Both the position numbers and the translations under genes were made by a program. Below are positions 40,466-49,804 of a DNA stretch of 64,000 bases, in pieces. The DNA is from Herminiimonas sp. KBW02 (lineage in GTDB: Bacteria > Pseudomonadota > Gammaproteobacteria > Burkholderiales > Burkholderiaceae_D): NCBI RefSeq assembly GCF_003852535.1, contig NZ_QAJP01000004.1:186001-250000 (forward strand), in the 5' to 3' direction. The notes below the pieces were generated by a model that was not told the origin of the DNA, did no database searches, and saw nothing but the letters and a program-made list of their open reading frames with translations. The stretch's first letter is position 1; every line of letters starts with the position of its first letter.

Positions 40466-41533
40466 ATGCCACGCACAGATGATTTACGGATTCGAGAAAT
40501 GAAAGAACTGACGCCACCATCGCATTTGATACGTGAGCTGGGCATTACCGAAAAAGCAGCAACGACCGCAGCGAATGCGCGCGTCGCCCTGCATCGCATT
40601 TTGCATGGACAGGATGACCGCCTGATGGTGGTGATCGGACCTTGCTCCATCCACGATCCTAAAGCCGCGATGGAATACGCGAACCGCCTGATCAAGGAGC
40701 GTGAGCGTTTCGCTGGTGAATTGGAAATCGTGATGCGCGTGTATTTCGAGAAGCCACGTACCACGGTCGGCTGGAAAGGCCTGATCAACGATCCGTACAT
40801 GGACAATAGCTTCCGCATCAATGACGGTTTGCGTATTGCGCGTGAGTTGCTGTTGAACATCAACGAACTGGGCCTGCCTGCAGGTACAGAGTTCCTCGAC
40901 GTGATCAGCCCGCAATACATCGCCGACCTGATCAGCTGGGGCGCGATTGGTGCGCGTACCACCGAGTCGCAGGTACACCGTGAACTGGCATCCGGCCTGT
41001 CGTGCCCGGTCGGTTTCAAGAACGGAACCGATGGCAACGTGAAAATCGCAGTTGATGCGATCAAGGCCGCATCGCAGCCGCATCACTTCCTGTCGGTGAC
41101 CAAGGGCGGTCATTCAGCGATTGTCTCGACGCTCGGTAATGAAGATTGCCACGTCATTCTGCGCGGCGGTAAAACGCCTAACTACGATGCTGTCAGCGTT
41201 GAGCAGGCATGCAAGGATATCGCTGCAAACGGCCTGGCTTCACGTTTGATGATCGATACCTCGCACGCGAACAGCTCGAAGAAACCGGAAAACCAAATCC
41301 CGGTATGCGCCGATATCGCCAAGCAGGTTGCCGGTGGCGACACCCGCATCGTCGGTGTGATGGTTGAATCGCATCTGGTGGCTGGTCGTCAGGATCTGAT
41401 CCCGGGCAAGGAATTGGTCTATGGCCAGTCCGTCACCGACGGTTGCATTAACTGGGAAGACAGCCTGGGCGTGCTGGAAGGTCTGGCGGAAGCGGTCAAA
41501 CAACGCCGTCACGTCAAGGATCCGGACGCTTAA
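40466..41533 (+). CDS. aroG: 3-deoxy-7-phosphoheptulonate (DAHP) synthase, class I
   Basis: 355 residues; condenses PEP and erythrose-4-phosphate, the first step of aromatic amino-acid synthesis. Conserved VIGPCSIHDPKAAMEYA, RVYFEKPRTTVGWKGLINDP, GARTTESQVHRELASGLSCPVGFKNGT (metal and substrate sites) and DTSHANSSKKPE. Ribosome site TGGAGA. Which amino acid inhibits it cannot be told with confidence; the leader peptide points to Phe and Tyr control of expression. Confidence 0.96.
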   Translation: MPRTDDLRIREMKELTPPSHLIRELGITEKAATTAANARVALHRILHGQDDRLMVVIGPCSIHDPKAAMEYANRLIKERERFAGELEIVMRVYFEKPRTTVGWKGLINDPYMDNSFRINDGLRIARELLLNINELGLPAGTEFLDVISPQYIADLISWGAIGARTTESQVHRELASGLSCPVGFKNGTDGNVKIAVDAIKAASQPHHFLSVTKGGHSAIVSTLGNEDCHVILRGGKTPNYDAVSVEQACKDIAANGLASRLMIDTSHANSSKKPENQIPVCADIAKQVAGGDTRIVGVMVESHLVAGRQDLIPGKELVYGQSVTDGCINWEDSLGVLEGLAEAVKQRRHVKDPDA

Positions 41534-41551
41534 GAGCGCCAAGTCGAAATC

Positions 41552-41585
41552 AAAACGGGCACTGCTTGCAGTGCCCGTTTTTTAT
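41552..41585 (+). terminator. Rho-independent terminator after aroG
   Basis: AAAACGGGCACTG (41552-41564) and CAGTGCCCGTTTT (41569-41581) pair perfectly, followed by T residues. It is nearly identical to the terminator at 42460. Confidence 0.88.
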
Positions 41586-41691
41586 TCTGCGACCGAAAAC
41601 CATGGTTTCCGGCGATTTTTAAGACGTTTAAAGATTGATAATGTCGGGAAACTAATTACACTATGGATTCCCTTATCTTTCCTTCATCACT

Positions 41692-42414
41692 ATGAAAATC
41701 CTCATTACGCTCGCTTGTGCTGTGTGCTTCTCGGGTATCGCTACTGCGGCGACGCAGGAAGATGATGTCAATCGTTATGTGCAGATATTCTCCAGCAGCC
41801 AGACTTTTGATCAGCACGCGGTAGAAGCATTGGCCTGGATGGGCGTTTCGGATCCACGTGTATTCGACGTCGTTGAGCGTCGTGTGCTGGCCGGTGTGGC
41901 ACAGGGCCAGCCTGATAAACACACGAAGAATGAGATCGGACTTTCGATACGCGCGCTGGGCTTCTCCGGGCAGCCTAAGTACAGAGATACCTTGTTGCAG
42001 ATTTCGGCAGATCGCGTCTACGGACGCTACGCCAAAACAGCATTGGAAGATTTACCCGATTACCAGAAATGGAATCCGATCATTTCCAATCGTGCGAACT
42101 TTGATCCTAAATATAGCGATGATGTAAATCGCGTCCTGATCATGCTGCGCTCCGATGATTTTGAATTGAAAAAGATAGGTGCCAAACGTATCTATTTCCA
42201 GAATAAGGATGAGGTATTGCTGGATGCGTTGGTAGAGCAGATCCGTGCAAGCTATCAGTACAGCAATGCACAACGCAGCGATACGATAGCGTGGATGGTC
42301 AAGGCACTGGGCAGCGCCAAACAAGCCAAGTACCGTCCTGTATTGGAAGAGGTCGTTACTTTTACAACCGATCGCAAGATTGCGAGACACGCCAAAGAAG
42401 CTTTGGAAAAGTAA
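41692..42414 (+). CDS. Exported HEAT-repeat-like protein of unknown function
   Basis: 240 residues with a clear signal peptide (MKILITLACAVCFSGIATA, cut near AAT). The mature part is almost all alpha-helical, in units of about 35 residues resembling HEAT repeats (for example VEALAWMGVSDPRVFDVVERRVL and SDTIAWMVKALGSAKQAKYRPVLEEV). No catalytic motif. Probably a periplasmic protein-binding scaffold. It is flanked on both sides by near-identical terminator hairpins, so it is a single-gene transcript. Confidence 0.75.
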   Translation: MKILITLACAVCFSGIATAATQEDDVNRYVQIFSSSQTFDQHAVEALAWMGVSDPRVFDVVERRVLAGVAQGQPDKHTKNEIGLSIRALGFSGQPKYRDTLLQISADRVYGRYAKTALEDLPDYQKWNPIISNRANFDPKYSDDVNRVLIMLRSDDFELKKIGAKRIYFQNKDEVLLDALVEQIRASYQYSNAQRSDTIAWMVKALGSAKQAKYRPVLEEVVTFTTDRKIARHAKEALEK

Positions 42415-42459
42415 TACATTCCTGATCGCGGCAGTCTGAAAACTGTCGGGGCACTATGT

Positions 42460-42494
42460 AAAACGGGCACTGTATGCAGTGCCCGTTTTTTATT
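42460..42494. terminator. Rho-independent terminator after the HEAT-like gene
   Basis: AAAACGGGCACTG (42460-42472) pairs with CAGTGCCCGTTTT (42477-42489), then TTTATT. Same arms as the terminator at 41552. With A/T on both sides it can also end the convergent minus-strand gene. Confidence 0.88.
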
Positions 42495-42512
42495 GTCGGC
42501 CGTGTCTGACTA

Positions 42513-43157
42513 TTAAAAACGCTTGGTCAGCAGCATTTGCTCGCCTTCACGGCGCATTTCGGTGCGCTTCAGGAAAGACATGCCGAGCAAGGCAAAGCCC
42601 AGATCGTTTTCCTGTACCAGTGCATCGACCTGATTGAGCACGATGTCACCGACTTTCACTGTATTCAGGACGACGTGGTAGGCGGGGATGGTACCGTTGG
42701 CCGTGCTGACGTAGGTCTGGCGTCCTTTTTTGTAGTCTATGCCCAGTCGTCGAGCATCGGAGGCAGACAGCGCGATCATCGATGCGCCGGTATCCACCAG
42801 CATGCGCATGCTGCCACCGTTGATCTGCCCCTGTACCAGGAAGTGACCGTGCGTATCAGCTTGCAGGGTGACGCTGCTGGCGCCGGAAGGCGCGATGCGA
42901 TTGACATGGCCGCCTATTTCTATCCGTTGCTTTTTGCCATTGCTGGCTACGGTCGCGGTGGTCTGGTCTACGTCGGTCAGTGTAATACCCGGGGTGATGG
43001 TGTTGCCGACCGCGTAGGTTCGGGGCGCGCCGCCGTTTATGACCAAGACTGCTTTGCCGGGAAACAGACCAACCACACTGATGTTGGTGGCGGAATCCGC
43101 TGCATGTGCCTGCCAGCTGAGCAGGCACAGGAGAGTTGCAAGCAGTGTAGTTTTCAT
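42513..43157 (-). CDS. Periplasmic retropepsin-like aspartic protease (clan AA)
   Basis: 214 residues. Signal peptide ends at AHA. The C-terminal half is a single-lobe retropepsin fold: active site MLVDTGASMIAL (D122) and the second hydrophobic-hydrophobic-Gly element ALLGMSFLKRTE. Such proteins work as dimers. The N-terminal part (GLFPGKAVLVINGGAPRTYAVG) is the extra domain typical of this bacterial subfamily. Substrate unknown. Confidence 0.87.
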   Translation of the reverse strand: MKTTLLATLLCLLSWQAHAADSATNISVVGLFPGKAVLVINGGAPRTYAVGNTITPGITLTDVDQTTATVASNGKKQRIEIGGHVNRIAPSGASSVTLQADTHGHFLVQGQINGGSMRMLVDTGASMIALSASDARRLGIDYKKGRQTYVSTANGTIPAYHVVLNTVKVGDIVLNQVDALVQENDLGFALLGMSFLKRTEMRREGEQMLLTKRF

Positions 43158-43202
43158 GGCGGTGGCCTGAGGTTGTTGGGACTGCTTGCAGCGATTGAAT
43201 GA

Positions 43203-43688
43203 TTAATCGCGATAGTTATCGAAAGTCAGCGGCAAATCTTTTACTTCTTTCAATAAGAGGGCCTGAGCTTCTTGCAAGTCATCCCGCTTTGCGCCGGTAA
43301 TGCGGACGGCATCGCCTTGTATGCTTGCTTGTACCTTCAATTTGCTATCTTTGACGAGGCGGACGATCTTTTTAGCAGCGTCCGATTCAATGCCGTTTTT
43401 GATTTTAATAACCTGCTTTAACTTGTCTCCACCGATTTTTTCGATGTTGCCATGGTCCAAAAAGGCCAGATTGAATTTACGTTTGCTGAACGTATCTGTC
43501 ACCACGTCTCGTACCTGGTCCAATTGGAAGTCGGAATCAGCATAAATGCTGATGTCACGTTCTTTCAATTCAACGCGCGCGCTGGTTCCCTTGAAATCAA
43601 AGCGTGTATTAATGATTTTCTCTGCTTGGATAATAGAGTTTTTGACGGCTTCTAAGTCGGCTTTTGACACGGTATCAAACGATGGCAT
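43203..43688 (-). CDS. yajQ: YajQ-family nucleotide-binding protein
   Basis: 161 residues of the YajQ/UPF0234 family ([29 protein letters not shown] end). Family members bind nucleotides, in some species cyclic di-GMP, and affect transcription. The start at 43688 has AAGGAA upstream; the open frame continues to 43811 without similarity. Confidence 0.93.
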   Translation of the reverse strand: MPSFDTVSKADLEAVKNSIIQAEKIINTRFDFKGTSARVELKERDISIYADSDFQLDQVRDVVTDTFSKRKFNLAFLDHGNIEKIGGDKLKQVIKIKNGIESDAAKKIVRLVKDSKLKVQASIQGDAVRITGAKRDDLQEAQALLLKEVKDLPLTFDNYRD

Positions 43689-43812
43689 GGTGATTTCCTT
43701 CTTGCGGGGCTCGCGGCAGGGAGCCGGCGTAAGCCTGTTGTTCATTCGGTTTGGCTGCCATTCTAACGGACAAAAAACCGGGCAGCTAGTGCTGCGATTA
43801 TAATCGCCCACT

Positions 43813-44841
43813 ATGACTCATTCTTTGCCCGTACAGCACCATTTTTCCTTGCGCCACCTGAATACCTTCGGGGTAGCGGCGAGTGCGCAAGCCTATCTTC
43901 CTGTCAGCAAGGTCGAGCAGCTGGAACAGGTGCGGCAGGATCCTGCGCTGGCTGCTTTGCCACGCCTGGTGCTGGGTGGCGGCAGCAATATCCTTTTGAC
44001 ACGTGATTTCCCCGGGCTGGTGCTGCATATGGGCATCAAGGGCATGGAAATCGTCGGTGAAGATGAGGTCGCCACCTATGTTCGTGCTGCCGCCGGGGAA
44101 AACTGGCATCAGTTCGTGCTATGGACGCTGGAACAAGGACTGGGCGGGCTGGAAAACCTGTCCCTGATACCGGGCAGTGCAGGGGCGGCGCCTATCCAGA
44201 ACATCGGCGCCTATGGCATAGAGATCAAGGACAGGTTTCACGCGTTAACAATGTTTGATTTCGCCACGGGTGAACAGCGCGTGCTGGACAAGGCCGCCTG
44301 CCGCTTTGCTTACCGCGACAGTGTCTTCAAGCACGAGTTGCGTGATCGCGCAGTGGTACTCGATGTGACCTTTGCCTTGCCCAAGCAATGGCAGCCCAAT
44401 GTGCGCTATGCCGATGTGGCGCAGGAACTGGCAGCACGTTCGATTACCGAACCGACACCGCAGGACATCAGTGCTGCCGTGATCGCCATACGCACGCGTA
44501 AATTGCCCGATCCTGCCGTCATCGGGAATGCAGGCAGTTTCTTCAAGAACCCGGTAGTGACGCCGGCACAACGCGATAACTTGCTGCAGCGCTATCCGCA
44601 GATGGTCAACTATGCGCAGCCGGATGGCAGCGTCAAGCTGGCGGCGGGCTGGCTGATAGACCAGTGCGGCTGGAAGGGCAGGACGGCAGGCGCAGCCGGG
44701 GTCTATGAGAACCAGGCGCTGGTGCTGGTGAACCGTGGCGGTGCCAGCGGTGCCGACATCGCACAACTGGCTGCAGCAATACAGGCCGATGTGGCGCAAC
44801 GCTTCGATGTGCAGCTGGAACCTGAACCGATTTTTCTTTGA
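43813..44841 (+). CDS. murB: UDP-N-acetylenolpyruvoylglucosamine reductase
   Basis: 342-residue FAD enzyme reducing UDP-GlcNAc-enolpyruvate to UDP-MurNAc in peptidoglycan synthesis. Type I MurB: NTFGVAA start, FAD site [36 protein letters not shown] and the catalytic region [12 protein letters not shown]. Confidence 0.95.
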   Translation: MTHSLPVQHHFSLRHLNTFGVAASAQAYLPVSKVEQLEQVRQDPALAALPRLVLGGGSNILLTRDFPGLVLHMGIKGMEIVGEDEVATYVRAAAGENWHQFVLWTLEQGLGGLENLSLIPGSAGAAPIQNIGAYGIEIKDRFHALTMFDFATGEQRVLDKAACRFAYRDSVFKHELRDRAVVLDVTFALPKQWQPNVRYADVAQELAARSITEPTPQDISAAVIAIRTRKLPDPAVIGNAGSFFKNPVVTPAQRDNLLQRYPQMVNYAQPDGSVKLAAGWLIDQCGWKGRTAGAAGVYENQALVLVNRGGASGADIAQLAAAIQADVAQRFDVQLEPEPIFL

Positions 44842-44850
44842 GTTCTAATA

Positions 44851-45159
44851 ATGGATAGCAAGATTTTATTGCAGGTGCTGGGTAGTTATTTCACACTCAG
44901 TCTGTTGAGCTTTGCCGCGTACGCGATCGATAAATCGGCTGCGCGCAAAGGCACGTGGCGCATTAGCGAAAACAATTTGCATGTGCTGGATTTCCTCGGC
45001 GGCTGGCCGGGCGGATTTGTGGCACAAAGAATGTTGCGGCATAAAACCAGCAAAGCCTCATTCCAGCGTATTTACTGGGTGACGGTGGTGCTGCATTGCG
45101 CGTTGGTGGGGTGGTTGCTGTCGCCGTATGGCAGCGATGTCTTGCGGAGTTTGGCTTAA
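44851..45159 (+). CDS. DUF1294 membrane protein
   Basis: 102 residues, two to three hydrophobic helices. The signature DKSAARKGTWRISENNLHVLDFLGGWPGG...RHKTSKASF identifies the DUF1294 family (function unknown). It starts nine bases after murB, so it is probably cotranscribed. Confidence 0.85.
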   Translation: MDSKILLQVLGSYFTLSLLSFAAYAIDKSAARKGTWRISENNLHVLDFLGGWPGGFVAQRMLRHKTSKASFQRIYWVTVVLHCALVGWLLSPYGSDVLRSLA

Positions 45160-45169
45160 TTCATACAGA

Positions 45170-45209
45170 CAGTGTCGGTTCCAGAAAATCTACACTGAAA
45201 CTGACACTG
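45170..45209. terminator. Imperfect hairpin between DUF1294 gene and HDAC-like gene
   Basis: CAGTGTCGGTTCC (45170-45182) faces GAAACTGACACTG (45197-45209) with two non-Watson-Crick positions. A second small hairpin GCTCTG-TT-CAGAGC follows at about 45215-45228. The two genes converge here, so this may be a shared transcript end, but T-runs are weak. Confidence 0.35.
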
Positions 45210-45231
45210 CCTTTGCTCTGTTCAGAGCGTC

Positions 45232-46536
45232 TTACTTGGACAAGTAAATATCCTTGTCCTTGTCTTGCAGGAAGACTTGCGTATAGCGTCCGATAGTCGC
45301 ATTTGCGTATTGATCTTCACCATAGCTACGGCACGGTGCACATGCATAACGCGGGATTTGCACCGCCAGGATGTGGTTGCGGGTATCGTTGCAACGCGAA
45401 TCGATGACTACCGTACCACCGCAATCCGGGCAGGAACGCACCGTTTCATTGATGTTTTCGCGGATGCCGTCGGTGTCGTAATATACGTCCATGCTGCGCT
45501 TGTGGAATTCCTGTTCCGGATAAACCTGCTCACGCAACTCATGTCGGTTGTTCCAGTGATGGAAGGTCGCGTCTTTCAGTTTTTCCAGATAGGCGGTGAT
45601 GTTGGCCGGTTGCTTCTGACTTTCCGCATCGTAGTCCGGTTCCTTGATATGGCTGAAGTCCATGCCTGCCATCGCCAGGATGATGCCGGTGTTGATATAA
45701 GGCAGCGCCGTTTCTATCGAGTAGCCACCTTCCAGCACGGCCAGGTCCGGTGCCAGTCGCTGATTCAGTACCGCGTAGCCACGCGCGGTGAATTTCATGT
45801 TGGTGATCGGATCGGAGTAGTGGTTATCCTGTCCGGCCGAGTTGATGATGAGGTCGGGTTTGAATTCGTCGAGGATAGGCATGACGATTTCATCCAGCAC
45901 ATACAGGAAACCTTCTTCGCAGGTGTCCGGTGGCATCGGCAGGTTGATGGTGGTGCCGAAAGCATTCGGGCCGCCGAGTTCATCAGCAAAACCGGAGCCA
46001 GGGTAGAGCGTACGACCATCCTGGTGCATGGAAATGAAGAGCGTATTCGGATCGTGCCAGAAGATATCCTGCGAACCGTCACCGTGATGGCAATCGGTAT
46101 CGACGATGGCGATTTTCTTCACGCCATATTTGTGGCGGATGTACTCGACCATGATGGCTTCCATGTTCAGCGTGCAAAAGCCGCGGCTGCCATGTACCAC
46201 GCGATAAGAGTGGTGGCCGCAAGGGCGTACCAATGCAAATGCATTGTCCACTTCCTTGGTCATCACCTTGTCTGCCGCCGTGATGCAGCCACCGACCGCG
46301 ATCAGGTGCGATGCATGCACGATTTCATCGATACCTGGCACGCAGAAATGTACGCGCTGGATATCTTCGACGGTAGCGACGCCGGGTTTGAATTCCTTGA
46401 TGTTGTCGAAATCCAGCAAGCCTTCTTCAAACACCTGATCCTGCGTGTACAGCAGTCGCTCTTCACGTTCCGGATGTGTGGGTGAAATCGCATAATCAAA
46501 TGCGGGGAAAAATACCAAACCTGTTTTTTTAGTCAC
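45232..46536 (-). CDS. Histone-deacetylase-family amidohydrolase with C-terminal Cys-rich tail
   Basis: 434 residues. The HDAC/acetylpolyamine amidohydrolase core is complete: GHHSYR, zinc ligands in VDTDCHHGDGSQDIFW and AGQDNHYSDP, and LEGGYS. Unlike most bacterial members it carries about 100 extra C-terminal residues with CPDC ... RC ... CAPC, suggesting a zinc ribbon. It lies 21 bases after a hydantoinase/oxoprolinase gene, so the pair is one operon. Substrates of such enzymes include acetylated polyamines or other N-acyl amines; the true substrate is unknown. Confidence 0.88.
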   Translation of the reverse strand: MTKKTGLVFFPAFDYAISPTHPEREERLLYTQDQVFEEGLLDFDNIKEFKPGVATVEDIQRVHFCVPGIDEIVHASHLIAVGGCITAADKVMTKEVDNAFALVRPCGHHSYRVVHGSRGFCTLNMEAIMVEYIRHKYGVKKIAIVDTDCHHGDGSQDIFWHDPNTLFISMHQDGRTLYPGSGFADELGGPNAFGTTINLPMPPDTCEEGFLYVLDEIVMPILDEFKPDLIINSAGQDNHYSDPITNMKFTARGYAVLNQRLAPDLAVLEGGYSIETALPYINTGIILAMAGMDFSHIKEPDYDAESQKQPANITAYLEKLKDATFHHWNNRHELREQVYPEQEFHKRSMDVYYDTDGIRENINETVRSCPDCGGTVVIDSRCNDTRNHILAVQIPRYACAPCRSYGEDQYANATIGRYTQVFLQDKDKDIYLSK

Positions 46537-46557
46537 GATGTGTTCCTCACGCTTTGC

Positions 46558-48216
46558 TTATTGTTGTTGCTTGATAAGTCCGGGTTTGATCTGCAAGCGG
46601 ACACGTATATTTTTGCCGGTAGTGGCGTAGCCATGAATGACGTTGAATGATTGCAGGTCCGCGACTTCGACTTCAAGGTCTTCATCACGTGCACCGGCAG
46701 CCCGGGCGATTTCCAGCAATCGTTCCTTGCCAATCTCGACGATTTCATCGACGCTGGTGCGCGAAGAAATTTTCTGTTTGCGGCCGTCTTCGGCGAAGCT
46801 CAGTTGCTGCGATTCGGTATCGGCCAGCAAATTCAGTTCGACCGTGGTGCGTGCCATCGCTGCACCGCTGGCATTGATCACTTCCGAGTCCTGCGGCACG
46901 ATGGCCGGCAAGGCCAGCAACGCACCTACCTGTTCGGCGATATAAGGAGCAGGGCCGCCGACGGCGATCAATTGTTGCGGTTGCAGGACTTTGCCTTCCA
47001 GTAGTTCATGGATGGTGTACACCGGTTTGCTGTTGACCTCTGCAATCATTTCATTGACCTTGGTCGCGATGCGGCCGCACATGGTGTCGACGATCGCTTG
47101 CGCCACCTGTTGTGGTGTTTGCTGCAGGCTGGCCGCCAGGCCTTCCATCGCACGCAGCGCCTTGGCCGGGTCGCCGATGTTGGCGCGACCAAGTACGATC
47201 AATGCATCAGTAGGTGTCGGGAATGGGCCATCGAATGCCATGGCCGAACCTTTGCGTTCCGGACCGATTTGCAATCCGCCATCGACGACCTGTACCTGGC
47301 TGTCGCCACCGAGTGCCATCGAATGTGTGAGCAAGCCGCGTATCAGTGTCTTGTGTCCTTCGATCTCTACGCCTTGTGGTTCCAGCAGCGGTGCGCCATC
47401 GGCGAACAAGGCGATGTCGGTGGTGGTGCCGCCGACGTCTATCGATACCGAGTCCGCCGTCGAGCTGACGAAAGGCAGTACGCCCATGATGGTCGCAGCC
47501 GGGCCGGACAGGATGGTTTGCACCGGATACTTGCGCGATTGTTCGACGCCTATGGTGCCGCCGTCTGCTTTCAGGATGAAGAGCGGGACATCGACGTTCA
47601 GTCCTTGCAGGTAGCTGGCCAATTGATCAACCATACGGCTGTGCAGGCGCCAGATCGCCGCATTGAGGTAGGTGGTGGCGATGCGGCGCGGGAAGTTCAG
47701 CACGCCGGATTGATGGTGACCCAGCGAAACATGACTGGACTGGCTATCAAAGTAGGCGCCGACTTCCTGCTCGTGTACCGGATTACGGGTAGAGAATTTG
47801 CCGATCACGGCCAGGTTCTCGATCTTGTCCTTGCTGAATTGCTGTTTCAGGGCAGCCAGCTCATCGTCGTCCAGCGCTTCTGCTTCTATGCCGCGATGAT
47901 TCATATAACCGGCGATCAGCGTGGTCTGGTCAGCCAGCGGCAAGTCCCTGGGCGACACGCCCGGGCCGTTCATGACGATCAGGCCGACCGGATCGAGCTG
48001 GTTCTGCGCCACTGCATTGGTAGAGATGGTGGTGCTGAGGACGATGCGATGCAGTTGCTTGATATCGTCAGGCGTAGCGACAGCCTGGGTAGCGCGCATG
48101 ACGCATCCGAGGATATCGTTCTTGTCGGTCAGTACTTTGGATTTGCGGATAATTTTGCGGTTTTGCATCAATACCGAATCGGTATGGGTGCCGCCGACAT
48201 CAATTCCAAGAATCAT
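46558..48216 (-). CDS. Hydantoinase/oxoprolinase family protein (HyuA-like)
   Basis: 552 residues. Two ASKHA-type phosphate motifs: ILGIDVGGTHTDSVLM at the N-terminus and VSIDVGGTTTDIALF near residue 260; also KADGGTIG and LSGPAATIMG. Family members use ATP to open cyclic amides (5-oxoproline, hydantoins). No HyuB partner is adjacent; instead the next gene is an HDAC-family amidohydrolase. The promoter region carries a nested palindromic repeat beginning 46 bases upstream. Confidence 0.9.
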   Translation of the reverse strand: MILGIDVGGTHTDSVLMQNRKIIRKSKVLTDKNDILGCVMRATQAVATPDDIKQLHRIVLSTTISTNAVAQNQLDPVGLIVMNGPGVSPRDLPLADQTTLIAGYMNHRGIEAEALDDDELAALKQQFSKDKIENLAVIGKFSTRNPVHEQEVGAYFDSQSSHVSLGHHQSGVLNFPRRIATTYLNAAIWRLHSRMVDQLASYLQGLNVDVPLFILKADGGTIGVEQSRKYPVQTILSGPAATIMGVLPFVSSTADSVSIDVGGTTTDIALFADGAPLLEPQGVEIEGHKTLIRGLLTHSMALGGDSQVQVVDGGLQIGPERKGSAMAFDGPFPTPTDALIVLGRANIGDPAKALRAMEGLAASLQQTPQQVAQAIVDTMCGRIATKVNEMIAEVNSKPVYTIHELLEGKVLQPQQLIAVGGPAPYIAEQVGALLALPAIVPQDSEVINASGAAMARTTVELNLLADTESQQLSFAEDGRKQKISSRTSVDEIVEIGKERLLEIARAAGARDEDLEVEVADLQSFNVIHGYATTGKNIRVRLQIKPGLIKQQQ

Positions 48217-48261
48217 GCTTTTCTTTCTTAGTTAAAACACAGCGGGTAGGTCAAGCGATAT

Positions 48262-48530
48262 TAGAACTCATTTCATCAATATCCGTGAGATGCGTTCTTA
48301 CCAAAAGCGGTGCTGGCAAGGCGTGCGACGCGTCGCATAGCGGGCTATGCGCAAGGAGCACAACGCGGCCAGCGCCGCTTTTGGTAAGAACCCGAAGGGA
48401 ACGGGCTATTTGGGCGTATTGCTGCGTTGCGCCGCTTGCCAAGGGGACCACCCTTGGCTGCGCGACACGCCTTGCACTACCTCCCAAATAGCCGCGTTCG
48501 CACTCGCGGATATTGATGAAATGAGTTCTA
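48262..48530. repeat. Nested-palindrome repeat element (MITE/BIME-like), about 270 bp
   Basis: Outer 28-base inverted ends (48262-48289 and 48503-48530) match at 27 positions. Inside are: a 24-base pair (48294-48317 / 48368-48391, 23 matches); 10 bases (48316-48325 / 48466-48475); 11 bases (48404-48414 / 48483-48493); 8 bases (48428-48435 / 48441-48448); a 12-base palindrome (48325-48336); and a 7-bp hairpin (48335-48350). No transposase and no plausible gene; short ORFs inside are by-products. The architecture is that of a non-autonomous mobile or structured intergenic repeat. Confidence 0.8.
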
Positions 48531-48615
48531 GTTAATTCAAACTGGCAGAGAGCAATCTTTAACAGCGTCATTATGGTGGAAGGCATGCAGGGCCGTCCAG
48601 ACGGCACCGTTTATG

Positions 48616-48650
48616 AAAAAGCCCGCCTTCATGACGAAGCCGGGCTTTTT
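48616..48650 (-). terminator. Rho-independent terminator of the argF-argG-ppnP-trpS run
   Basis: A 15-base arm (48616-48630) pairs with 48636-48650 with one mismatch; A-run and T-run flank the stem. It lies directly after the trpS stop. Confidence 0.85.
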
Positions 48651-48677
48651 GTAAGCTATGCAATCAAATGCGCTAGC

Positions 48678-49712
48678 TTAGTCAAAGTAGTTCAGTCCCA
48701 TTGAAGCATTGACTTCAGACAGTGTTTTGGCTGCGACTGCACGTGCACGCTCGGTACCGCGTTTGAGCATGGCGAGCACTTCGCCTTTGTCTTGCGCATA
48801 TGTTTCGCGGCGGGTACGTATCGGCTCTATCATCGCTTGCAGCTGCGCTTCCAGGCGGCGCTTGACCACGCTGTCACCCAGACCGCCACGGCGATAATGC
48901 GCTTTCAGCTCTTCTACTGCAGCCTTGTCGTCATCAAAAGCATCGAGGAAGGAAAACACGACGTTACCGTCAACCTGGCCGGGATCTTCGACCTTCAGGT
49001 GATTCGGGTCGGTGTACATCGCATTGACGGCTTTTTTGATCTCTGCCGCAGTGGCGCCCAGCGCGATCGAGTTGCCGAGCGATTTGCTCATCTTGGCTTT
49101 GCCATCGATGCCAGGCAGGCGGCTGGTGGCGGACAGCAATTCCTTGCATTCGACCAGGATATCCTTGCCGACCACGCTGTTGAACTTGCGCACCAGCTCA
49201 TTGGTTTGCTCGATCATAGGCAACTGGTCGTTACCGACTGGTACCAGGGTCGCCTTGAACGCGGTGATGTCTGCGGCCTGGCTGACCGGATAAGTCAGGA
49301 AGCCGGCCGGGATGTCGCGTTCAAAATTGCGCAGGCGAATTTCTTCCTTGATGGTCGGATTGCGCTCCAGGCGCGAAACCGTCACCAGATTCAACAGCAC
49401 CATCGACAGTTCATACAGCTCAGGGATCTGCGACTGGATGAAGATCGTGGATTTCTCCGGATCGATACCGACCGCCAGATAGTCGAGCGCAACTTCGAGG
49501 ACGTTTTCGGTCACGCGTTGATGGCGGCCGACGTTATCGGTCATCGCTTGCGTATCCGCCAGCAGGATGAATTGCTTGTGGGTGTCCTGCAGTTCCAGGC
49601 GCGACTTGAGTGAGCCGATGTAGTGGCCGAGGTGCAAGGGACCGGTCGGGCGGTCGCCGGTCAGGACGATGGCAGGGGAAGCGGCTGCTGCCGATGGGGC
49701 GTTCGAAGACAT
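48678..49712 (-). CDS. trpS: Tryptophanyl-tRNA synthetase
   Basis: 344-residue class I synthetase. HIGH motif as PLHLGHYIGSL, KMSKS intact ([11 protein letters not shown]), and the GDRPTG start of the TrpRS family. The start MSSNAP at 49712 has GGAG upstream; the frame is open to 49757. The C-terminus resembles the longer TrpRS form common in betaproteobacteria. Confidence 0.95.
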   Translation of the reverse strand: MSSNAPSAAAASPAIVLTGDRPTGPLHLGHYIGSLKSRLELQDTHKQFILLADTQAMTDNVGRHQRVTENVLEVALDYLAVGIDPEKSTIFIQSQIPELYELSMVLLNLVTVSRLERNPTIKEEIRLRNFERDIPAGFLTYPVSQAADITAFKATLVPVGNDQLPMIEQTNELVRKFNSVVGKDILVECKELLSATSRLPGIDGKAKMSKSLGNSIALGATAAEIKKAVNAMYTDPNHLKVEDPGQVDGNVVFSFLDAFDDDKAAVEELKAHYRRGGLGDSVVKRRLEAQLQAMIEPIRTRRETYAQDKGEVLAMLKRGTERARAVAAKTLSEVNASMGLNYFD

Positions 49713-49804
49713 GTTTACTCCGTGATATGCGACTATGCGTCCGGCAAAAAAGCACAAAGACCGGTTGGTTTATCCGGTCTTTGGTTTGCGTCAGACGAAA
49801 TTTT

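Noticed and set aside
48285-48535. Short ORFs inside the nested palindrome
   Set aside because: Composition is dictated by the repeat arms, frames overlap on both strands, and no ribosome site is present.
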